DNA of 64,000 bases. It comes from Solen grandis (Eukaryota > Mollusca > Bivalvia > Adapedonta > Solenidae). The notes beneath the pieces are model-generated. The model ran no database searches and was not told where the DNA came from. It saw nothing but the letters and a program-made list of their open reading frames with translations. Location of the stretch: assembly GCA_021229015.1 (NCBI GenBank), contig CM037781.1:63513139-63577138 (forward strand), given 5' to 3'. The position numbers and the translations under genes were made by a program. Below are positions 9,521 to 17,365 of this stretch, piece by piece. The first letter of the stretch is position 1; each line of letters begins with the position of its first letter.

Positions 9521-9985
9521 CAGGAATGATCCTTACGTGGTACTGAGCAAAAATTGCTAAAATCGTTCCGGTGCGCCTACCAAGATGGCCGTCAGAGATA
9601 ATAACAAAAAAAATATTCAAACGACATCTCCTCCTAAAACGCTAAGCAGATTTTAATGAAACTTTACAGGAATGATCCTTACGTAGTGTTGAACAAAATA
9701 GCCTAAACATTTTGGTCTTCCAACCAAGATGGCCCATCAGAGCTAAAAATAGAAAAATCTTTAAACAATATCCCCTCCTAAACCGCTGAGCAGATTTTGA
9801 TAATTTGAAAAGAACATGATTAGATCTACTCAGTATCAAGTCGAGTTGTCCACATCAACACATTTATTACAGAGATTTGACCCTTTGCCTCTTAATTACT
9901 ATATATTATGTGCATTTTTTCCTTACTTAAGCATTTTCTCTTTAATTCAGGTGAGTAATTTAGGGCCCTCTTGTTTTTCTTCAAT
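9521..9985 (-). mobile_element. Tandem-repeat-bearing element (pearl/Helitron-like)
   Basis: There are two diverged units of 146 bp (CAGGAATGATCCTTACGT at 9521 and 9667), each with CAAGATGGCC and CTCCTCCTAAA(A/C)CGCT blocks. A unique segment follows (9805-9985) ending CAGGTGAGTAATTTAGGGCC then CTCTTGTTT. The reverse complement of this end corresponds to the start of the array at 44917 in contig 2. Bivalve pearl elements and other non-autonomous Helitron-like elements are known to carry central tandem repeats of this size. Assignment to that class is inference; no Rep/helicase coding sequence is present. Confidence 0.6.
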
Positions 9986-10021
9986 TTTTGTCGGGAGAGT
10001 AACTCGTTAACTCTAAAATGT

Positions 10022-10276
10022 AAGGACTTGAAACGTAATATATAAACAGATGGCGAAATTGGGAAATGCAGTGACCAAGAACCAATTTTTGAAACTTCAT
10101 ATATAAACTGATGGCACTTAGGAGAGATACAGTGATAAAGAACCATAACTCTTCCTGGTCCTACTCATTAATTATCTCCCTGCAAGACTCATAAACAATA
10201 CAAGGCAAGGACTTAAAACTTGAAATTTAAAATGTTGGCGAATAGGAGCAGTGTAATGACCAAGATCCGTAACTCT
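10022..10276. repeat. Three diverged ~66-bp repeat units
   Basis: Units at about 10022-10083, 10084-10150 and 10206-10276 share the order ACTTGAAAC, (A)TATAAAC(T/A)GATGGC, AGTGA(C/T)(C/A)AAGA(A/T)CC and AACTCT. Units one and two are adjacent; unit three is separated by about 55 bp. The units are clearly related but diverged, so the array is old. Confidence 0.7.
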
Positions 10277-10467
10277 ACGTCCATTTATATTTATTTATGT
10301 ATATATTTTTTCACTCTTTCCTATTGCTGGTAAAACGTAGCTGGGTGCAGTTTTGATAGTATAAATGTAACAAGAAAAAATAAATAAAATGCATTTTATT
10401 CAAAGCTAAAGGTATACGATTATAAACAAATGTAAACACGTTTACCCACGAATTGCGTGGTAATGCT

Positions 10468-10473
10468 CCCCCC

Positions 10474-10504
<31 letters not shown>
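10468..10504. repeat. Poly-C (27) joined to poly-A (10)
   Basis: Twenty-seven C followed directly by ten A. The same C-run/A-run junction recurs at 11604-11633, and in a related arrangement at 11981-12006. The surrounding sequence looks accurate, but run lengths of this size are rarely exact in any assembly. Confidence 0.85.
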
Positions 10505-10505
<1 letters not shown>

Positions 10506-11230
10506 GACACCATTTTTAAAAGTCTGCAACGAACATATCTCAGCAATGCATATCAGAGGCTGTCCCAGTTAGAAGTTATCTATAATAACCACACTTTGAA
10601 GCTATGTTTCAGCTACGCCTATTCCTGGAAAAGACCGGTGTTATCAAATAAACAACACGACTTTGGCCAAATGCGCATGCTCATTATTGGTGGTTTAGAT
10701 AGAACCAGAATGTGATTTTTTTTATCTCAACAAAACTCGTTGCAATACATATGGTTCCCAGCTCTTGAACAGCTGCTGCATATCTTGTTACACGTTACGT
10801 CTGGGTTTGATAACACAAAAAAGACCGGAAGTTGATAGTGGAGCAGACTTATGAAAATGTACAAATAGTTGACAATAATTTTGGTGTAATTACTTCGTAA
10901 AGGTTGTCTTTTGACAGTGATTCGCTATTCCATGAGTTAATCGAATATCAGACTGATCGAACCGTGTTTAAAATAATAGTGGTATCATACATCTGTGCAA
11001 AGTCAAGACATGTCAGATTCCGTTCCTTAACATGTTCAATATATAGTACAGAGGGACTTACAAAATTTTCAAGTACAAATAAATTTTCACCTCTTTTTAG
11101 AAATTAATAATAAATAAGTGAAGCAGGTGCTTAAAATTAAACGTCATTTACCTTTGAAAATAAACCTAAACTTAAATACCTATACAAATCATAAAAATGA
11201 ATAAAACAAGGCACTTTTTAAATCTGACCT
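10505..11230. other. Non-coding, nothing recognised
   Basis: AT-rich sequence leading up to the retroelement-like remnant. An open frame at 10904-11107 has no motif or splice support. Confidence 0.4.
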
Positions 11231-11234
11231 TAAG

Positions 11235-11600
11235 ATGGCTACTTTGTTTTGGAGAGTGTTTATTTTGAGTCAAGTAGGTGTTGGTTGTTCAAAATTGCGA
11301 TCAGAACTTCGGCACATCCAGGCCAAGGTAGATTTAATTATGGTAGCAATAATTGGCTCCAGAATGGACCTAGAAGACCTTATACACTACCTGAACAACA
11401 CTGGAAACAGGACAGGAGAGCTTTTAATGCAATTGGAACCTGTGAAGACACTAGTCAAGTAGGAGAGACACTTGAGGGTAAAGCGGAAATTTTTACACAT
11501 GATACGAATGTTCAGCTTCGCAAGAAAACATTTCTGACAACACAGTATATGTCAAACAAATGGTCAGATACTTCAACATACGCTTGACTATGTTATGAAT
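11235..11600 (+). pseudogene. Gag-like retroelement remnant, frameshifted
   Basis: Two overlapping plus frames (11235-11462 and 11249-11587) each look partly coding. In the first, KLRSELRHIQAK follows a cysteine. In the second, GRFNYGSNNW, a basic/proline stretch RRPYTLPEQ and RAFNAIGTCEDTSQVGET follow. The switch of plausible coding from one frame to the other suggests a frameshifted C-terminal gag region of an LTR retrotransposon, where a zinc knuckle is usually followed by a basic, flexible segment. An intact CCHC motif is not present in either frame. No protease or reverse transcriptase follows. The assignment is inference from residue patterns. Confidence 0.35.
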
Positions 11601-11603
11601 TAA

Positions 11604-11633
11604 CCCCCCCCCCCCCCCCCCAAAAAAAAAAAA
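11604..11633. repeat. Poly-C (18) joined to poly-A (12)
   Basis: Same junction type as at 10468-10504. It separates two stretches of decayed coding-like sequence and may mark the 3' end or insertion point of an element. Confidence 0.8.
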
Positions 11634-11659
11634 CACAAAAAAAAAACCACTTATCAAAT

Positions 11660-11930
11660 ACAATTTAGAGCAAACACAAGAATCTTTTAAAGCATTAACA
11701 GACAATGTTGTTGAGCTAGAGTAGCATTCAACTACTTTTAGTGAGACTTTTAAGAGAATAGAAGACATAAAAAGGTATAAAGGTTGAGGTCATGAACGCC
11801 ACTTTTCCAGAACTAGTGAGGAAGTTTAAGTCCCTTGAGATGAAATGTGATAAAAATGTGACATATAAGCATACAGGAGTCTATTCATGATTTTAAACAA
11901 GAAACTTAGAATGAATTTATCGATCTACAG
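11660..11930 (+). pseudogene. Decayed coding-like stretch, coiled-coil flavour
   Basis: The plus strand reads EQTQESFKALTDNVVELE up to an in-frame stop, then similar charged and Leu-rich segments (FKRIEDIKR; MNATFPELVRKFKSLEMKC) in shifting frames. The heptad-like spacing of hydrophobic residues suggests a coiled coil, as found in LINE ORF1 or gag N-terminal regions. Several stops and frameshifts interrupt it. It could belong with the gag-like remnant at 11235. Confidence 0.25.
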
Positions 11931-11980
11931 CCACATACTGAAGTAAACGGAATACATGTATGTAAAAAAAGTGTTTTTTT

Positions 11981-12006
11981 AAAAAAAAGGGGGGGGGGGG
12001 GGGGGG
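11981..12006. repeat. Poly-A (8) joined to poly-G (18)
   Basis: Eight A followed by eighteen G, immediately after a T run. It is the third long C/G homopolymer within 1.6 kb. Confidence 0.8.
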
Positions 12007-12593
12007 CTGCGGTTCTAGTGCTAATAGAAAAAAAAACACCAAAATATTAACATATCTATGACCTTGACCTCCTCTCATGTTTTTTTTACTCTTTTGCATC
12101 CTTTCATTGATGAATTTGGCCACTGTTTGTTGGGATAGGAAAATAAACTAAATAAACATTACAAGATTAACACATAATTACACATACCTTCAGGGGGCGG
12201 TCATTAACTATGTCGGTAACCTTCGTTGATTGGATGTTGATAATTACTATAACATTTTACTATTTCTCAAAGTAGTCCTGTTAATTCATTATGCTTTCTT
12301 TCACTATAACTTGTGCCATCAGTATGGACGTTAGCCCTGAATTACAGTCTAGGTTAATACATATACCTACACATAAATCCACCGGGCTGATAGATGGGGT
12401 TGAAGAGTTATCCAATTATAGGTATTCATCAAGTCATCAGTGATTTGGAACACTACTATCTAGAAGGACAGCATCCTTCATTCGAAATATTGATAATTTG
12501 AACACCCACCACTATAAACCAACGATATTCACAGGCATTTCCACAATGTTTGCTTGTTGTTGCTTTAACGTAACCAGAGTGAATAACATTAGT
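12007..12593. other. Non-coding, nothing recognised
   Basis: AT-rich sequence without exon or repeat signal; it ends at the target duplication of the SINE that follows. Confidence 0.4.
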
Positions 12594-12605
12594 ACATCAT
12601 CTGAC

Positions 12606-12864
12606 GGGGCCGCCGTGGCCGAGCGGTTTCAGACGTGGACTACAAATCTCTCAACCCCTCACCACTGTGGGTTCGAATCCCGGTAGGGACTTCGGATTTT
12701 TCATGTGAGGAAGCCTTCCAGCTGGCTTGCGGTAGGTCGGTGGTTCTACCCGTGTACCTCTGTGTACTCGGGGTCTTCCTCCACCTGTAATTAGCTGGAC
12801 GTCGCTATATGATTGAAATACTATCGCAGCGACGGTAAACCCCAATAAAACAACAACAACAACA
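12606..12864 (+). mobile_element. Full-length tRNA-derived SINE, 259 bp
   Basis: The tRNA-like head has a good A-box TGGCCGAGCGG (12616-12626) and B-box GGTTCGAATCC (12670-12680). Their separation and the extra arm between them fit a class II (Ser/Leu-type) tRNA ancestor. The body (GGATTTTTCATGTGAGGAAG, then GGCTTGCGGTAGGTCGGTGG) continues to GGTAAACCCCAATAAAAC and a (CAA)n tail. The insertion is flanked by a 12-bp target duplication, ACATCATCTGAC (12594-12605) and ACATCACCTGAC (12865-12876), with one mismatch. The same family appears truncated at 9471 and error-laden at 33289. Confidence 0.92.
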
Positions 12865-12876
12865 ACATCACCTGAC

Positions 12877-13457
12877 TTCTTTTCTAGGCCTTTTAGTCTA
12901 ATGTATGAATACTTCCGCTTCAATATAGACGATTACAACATGTAAATTACAAAAAAAACAACAACAACTAAACATTAGAAAGACAATATACAGCTACGAG
13001 AGAGAGAGAGAGAGAGAGAGAGAGCAAACATCGACCACCTAGAAATAACATATTACACTGTTAAAGTCGCTACAAAAAAAGAGACCCAGATACTATGCCT
13101 CATCGTCACGAAACATGAGACACAGAATGTTAGGTAAATCTAAAATATAAAATAATAAATGATATGATTATATGTAAAAAAACGTAAACTCATTATAAAT
13201 ATAATATATATGTATACAATGCATACACCTAACCCAGGATACATATATACACACTCACACACATACAAGTCTTTACCTAGGATGAATACAATAACTATAG
13301 AATACCCATGCACAAAATACACATCCCTATCCGTAATTGCCAATTACAAAATATTGGTGCAATTTACAAACAGAACAAACATTACAACTGTTGACAAGAG
13401 GGTTAAGTCACAAAGTCGCAAATTTAAATCCGACTCTCCCCTGACAGGAGAATACAA
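12877..13457. other. Non-coding with (GA)n and AT/CA-rich stretches
   Basis: The stretch contains a 27-base (GA)n run at 12998-13024 and an imperfect TA/CA-rich stretch at about 13195-13270 (ATACATATATACACACTCAC). No exon signal; open frames here reflect the simple repeats. Confidence 0.6.
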
Positions 13458-13524
13458 TTTGAAAGCCAGAAGGGGCTATCAGCATATGTACAAAGAAGGC
13501 CGATAGCCCCTTCTGGCTTTCAAA
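13458..13524. repeat. Perfect hairpin, 23-bp arms, 21-nt loop
   Basis: The left arm 13458-13480 (TTTGAAAGCCAGAAGGGGCT then ATC) is exactly complementary to the right arm 13502-13524. Both strands give a 67-nt transcript that would fold into one uninterrupted stem. There is no tRNA box, TIR-like end or target duplication that I can see. It could be a young fold-back element or the source of a small RNA. The perfect stem is less typical of animal microRNA precursors, which usually contain mismatches. Confidence 0.85.
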
Positions 13525-14417
13525 GTACATGTCAATAAATTAATAGGACGGGAGCGTGTGTTTGCACTTTGACAATTATAATGTACAGAACTAGTTCTAA
13601 GCGTTTTAGATTGTTTGGTATGCCATTGATATGACAGGAGACCGCCACCGCTGAAATGATCGCACACCGATGATAACATATCTACAGACGACAGACAAAG
13701 AATTTTGGGGAAGAAAAGTTGAAATCCTCCATCTCAAATAAATTTCTTAGTAAATTCTTTGTTTATCGTCGATCAGTGTGCGATCACGTGATCGGTGACG
13801 TGTTTTTGTCCAGGTTTACAATAAAAGGTATAAAACAAGTAATACACGCTAAGAACTCAAATCCATTTTACTGCGTTGAAATGATATGTTCATTTAAATT
13901 TGGTAAACTACATTGGCCTAGTTTTGTGCAGAGACAGTGCGGCGTTAGTTAGCATAATTCCATTATAAATGCATATTTACGTGATCTAAAAATGAACAGA
14001 AGTGAATTCAGGATTAATTTCTTTTCACCGGCAATGTAAGTCCGTAGCAAATTACAATCTTTAACTTACAAGTTTACAGTCGGTGGTCTAAAATTGCCAT
14101 TATATATTGCTTCAAGCAAGCCACATGAATGATCTTATCTCGAAGAATCAAATCCATTGCCGCATATGGAGGATTTATCCGTAATAGGAGAGCTCATACC
14201 TCTCCACAGTATTAGTTGCAGGCCAGACTTTCTCTCAGAACAGCCGCATGATGCGATCGTTTTGGCAATAATAATAGTAACGCAATCTACATATATATAT
14301 ATGTTTGCGCATGCGCCTTGTAGCATTAAAATATTTAGACGCATAAAACAATCGGGTTTGTTTGTTTATATTATTGTAGTAACTTATATTTACTTGTATT
14401 CTATGTTTCGAAAAAGC
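13525..14417. other. Non-coding, contains a small inverted repeat
   Basis: GATCGCACACCGAT (13658) recurs inverted, with one difference, at about 13772-13785. It is followed by a perfect 14-bp palindrome CGATCACGTGATCG (13781-13794) carrying a CACGTG core. The rest up to the gap is AT-rich with no recognisable exon. Confidence 0.5.
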
Positions 14418-14517
14418 NNNNNNNNNNNNNNNNNNNNNNNNNNNNNNNNNNNNNNNNNNNNNNNNNNNNNNNNNNNNNNNNNNNNNNNNNNNNNNNNNNN
14501 NNNNNNNNNNNNNNNNN
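14418..14517. other. Assembly gap, 100 N
   Basis: Exactly 100 N, the conventional filler for a gap of unknown size. Sequence quality and composition change abruptly across it, so the two sides are different contigs joined by scaffolding. Confidence 0.99.
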
Positions 14518-15290
14518 GAAGAAGGGGGGGAAAAGGGAAAACAGAAAAAGGAAGGAAAAAAAAGAAGGAAAAAAATTGGGAAACGAAAAAGAAAGGGAAA
14601 AAAGAAAAAAAAGGGGAAAGGAAAAAAAAGGAAAAAAGGGAAGGACAAAAAAAGGGAAAAAAAAAGAAGAAAAAAAAAGGGAAAAGAGGAAGGAGGGGAA
14701 AAAAGGAAAAGGAAAAAGAAAAAAAGGGAAAAAAAGAAAAGAAAAAGGGAGAAAGAAGAAAAAAGGGGGAGAAAAAAAGAAGGGGAAAAAAGGAAAGAAA
14801 CAAAAGGAAAAAAAAGAAAGGGGAAAAAAAAGAAAAAAAAAAAAAAAAAAAAAAAGGGAAAGGAAAAAAAAAAAGGGAAAAGGAGGAGCGGGGAAGGAAA
14901 AAGGAGAAGGGGGAAAAGGAAAAGGAAAAAAAAAAAAAGGGAAAGGGGAAAAAAGAAAGGGGGAAAAAAAGAAAAGGAAAAAGGGGAAAAAAAGGAAAAA
15001 GGAAAAAAAAAAAAAGAAAAAGGAAAAAAAAAAAGGGAAAATTGGAAAAGGAAAGAAAAAAAAAAAAAGGGAAAAAAAGGGAAGAAAGAGGGAGGAAAAA
15101 GGGGAAAAAGGGAAAAGGAAAGGGGAAAAAGGAAGGGGGAAAAAAAAGGGAGAGAGAAAAAGAAGAGAAAAAAGAAAAAAAAGGGGAAAAAATGGGGAAA
15201 AAAAAATGGAAGGGAAAGGGGGAAAAAAAAGAAAAAAAGGGAAAAAAAAAGTAGGGGGGGAAAAAGGGAGAAAAAAAAAAGAGGAAGAAA
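14518..15290. repeat. Purine-only low-complexity tract at the contig edge
   Basis: About 770 bases of almost nothing but A and G, in runs of irregular length. It opens long Lys/Glu/Gly frames on the plus strand and Phe/Pro frames on the minus strand, which are not genes. Given the error mode of this contig it may be a distorted (GA)n or (GGAA)n microsatellite; contig 1 carries several clean (GA)n runs. Being at a contig end fits an assembler stopping in a simple repeat. Confidence 0.85.
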
Positions 15291-15322
15291 TGTTTTTTTG
15301 GGGTGTTGGTTTTGGGGGTTTT

Positions 15323-15690
15323 TGATGTGAAAATGTTTATTGATGATGGGTTGGTTGAGTGGGGGGGGAAAGGGATGATGATGATGTTAATGGGGGGGGG
15401 GAAAGGGTTTGATGATGATGATGATAATGAGTGGGGGGAAAGGGAAATTTTTGTTTAATGATGATGATGGTAGGGGGAGGGGGATGATGTGAGATGAGTG
15501 GGGGGAAAAGAGATGATGAAAATTGATGATGATGTTGTGAGGATGAGTGGGGGGAAGGGATGATGATGATGATGATGATTTGGGGAAAGGGATGATGATA
15601 ATGAGTTAGGGGGAAGGGATGATGAGGGTTTTGGATGAAGAGGGTGATGAGATTTTGATGTGAGGGTGGTTGATGATAAAAAAGGGGGTT
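15323..15690. repeat. GAT-rich minisatellite with GTGGGGGGAAAGGG block
   Basis: Runs of GATGATGATGAT alternate with GTGGGGGGAAAGGG-like blocks at about 15360, 15392, 15431, 15499, 15547, 15581 and 15606, which gives a variable period of roughly 25-50 bp. Base errors blur the exact unit. Confidence 0.75.
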
Positions 15691-16650
15691 AAGATTGATG
15701 TTATCAATGATGGTTTGTCTTTACCCGTACCCAATTTGGGCTTATGTTAAAAGGGTCGCTTTGTTTTAGCGATTTTATAATATCTTGATGACATTTTTCT
15801 GTTTACAGTCAAGAGACAGGGACAGCAGGGTTTTTTTTTAAATTAATATATTTCTAAAAAAAAAAACACGTTTATTTCCCTGTTTTTTGGCGTTTTTCCC
15901 GGACAGTTTATTTTTTATTTATTTATTTTTTTTTTTTTTTTTTTTTTTGTCATTTCGGAACTTCATTTAAAACGAGGTTTTCCCCGGCGTTTCCACACCG
16001 TATACTATGGAAATTTTGCCACCAAACTTTTAAACACTGGGAACTTAAACCTTTTGTGCGGGAAACCAAAGAAACATTTTTAATATTTAGTACCTTAAAC
16101 GATTATGTCGCGGCCAGGAATAAAACCCCGGGGGACCCCCCCCGGGGTTAGGGACTGAGTTCTTACCAAAAGGGGTCCCCGGGGCAGTGTTTTTGTTTTC
16201 ATAAACATGAACAAAACCCAAAAAAGGGTAATTATAAGCAAAAAGCATAAAAACAATGTCGGGAAAAAGCATTCAAATATTTTAAGTAGCTTTTATGTTT
16301 TTTATTTTTGGGAAAAGGGTGAAAATTTTAAAACCGAAAAGTTTTAAATGAAAAAATCGAATCAATTTTTTTTTCGACATACCATTTTTTTTTTAAAGGG
16401 TTTTGCACTTAGAAAAAATTTTTAAAAGGTTCTTATAACAACTGGTTTTAGCTTTTTCATTTTTGGGTTCAGGAAAATTTTTAAAGGGGAAAGCGTAAAA
16501 TTTAAAATAACCCGGGTTTTGAATATCTCGCCCTTTGATTATGTTCCCCTGGGTTTAATTGGGCCAAAAAAAAATATTCCCTGTAATTTTGGGGGTTGGT
16601 TTTCAAAATTATTAGATGGGGAATTTTGGCTGCCCCCCGCGTTTATCTGG
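15691..16650. other. Low-accuracy AT-rich sequence, nothing recognised
   Basis: Runs of three to eight identical bases dominate. No exon, repeat unit or RNA gene could be recognised. The GC-rich short stretch at 16120-16180 (CCCCGGGGTTAGGGACTGAG) has the look of a B-box/tRNA-like word on the minus strand but is too short to call. Confidence 0.4.
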
Positions 16651-16790
16651 GGACGCGGGACAAAATGGCATGATACCACCCCCGGTCATATTACCCTGAC
16701 ACTGGGCCACCCTTGGCCTGTATTTGCGAGCGCCAAACAGAGGAATTAGGGTCGCGGTCGAAGATGGGCCCCCCTTAAACCCCGGGTTTT
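16651..16790 (+). repeat. Interspersed repeat R3, copy 1 (partial)
   Basis: GGCATGATACCACCCCCGGT and the following CATATTACCCTGACACTGGG match the copy at 17020-17110 and, more loosely, 20440-20470. GCGAGCGCCAAACAGAGGAA follows, and a related GCGCCAAGCA-like word occurs in copy 3. The class is unknown to me; similar sequence is common in bivalve genomes as I recall them. Confidence 0.6.
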
Positions 16791-16929
16791 CGGGACAGCC
16801 GTTTTTACCAGTTGGCAGCCTGGACGAACCCCCGGGGACATTGGGCCCAAAATTAAAGTTTGTATAAAAAGTTAAAAAAGAAACCCATATTTCATTTTTT
16901 TGGGCTGTTATATTGTCAAAACCCCGGTT

Positions 16930-17157
16930 ACAAAAAGCACAGTCACAAAAGCAACGTTTGGTTAGGGTTTTTTAACGTCCCCCCGGGACGTTTTTTCATT
17001 CATTTGGATACGATGTCAAATTGAGCCCGATATAGTGCTGCCACACTGCAAAATCACGCCGTAGGACATGTGGCATGATATCACCCCCGGTACTTTTCCC
17101 AAACCCGGGCCCAAACCCCAACCCTCCCAACTCCCCCTTATCCCGCTGAGCCCCAAG
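16930..17157 (+). repeat. Interspersed repeat R3, copy 2
   Basis: It contains TTGGTTAGGGTTTTTTAACG (about 16958), TATAGTGCTGCCACACTGCA (about 17031), ATCACGCCGTAGGACATGTG and GGCATGATATCACCCCCGGT (about 17070). It then runs into the minisatellite at 17158 via CTGAGCCCCAAGAAAGG. Copies 1 and 3 share the central blocks. Confidence 0.65.
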
Positions 17158-17365
17158 AAAGGGGAAAGCTATAAAAAAGGGGGAGCTATAACAAGGGAGC
17201 TTAAAAAGGCGCTATAACAGGGGAAAGCTTAAAAAGGGGGAGCTATAAACAAGGGGAAACTTTAAAAGGCAGCTATAAAAAGGGAGCTTTTAAAAAGGGG
17301 AAAGCTAAAACAAGGGAGCTATAACAAGGCTTTTTAAAAAAAGGGGCCCTATAACGGGAAACTTT
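17158..17365. repeat. ~14-bp minisatellite (AGCTATAACAAGGG)
   Basis: At least a dozen degenerate repeats of the word AGCTATAACAAGGG or GGGAAAGCTATAA. The unit grows out of the end of R3 copy 2 (CCCCAAGAAAGGGGAAAGCT), so it looks like local expansion of a short internal motif of that repeat. Unit length varies because of base errors. Confidence 0.75.

Noticed and set aside
14518..15325. Long Lys/Glu-rich ORFs (365 and 249 codons) and Phe/Pro ORFs on the other strand
   Set aside because: They arise from a purine-only tract without stops, one of them even reads across the 100 N gap; no protein-like composition.
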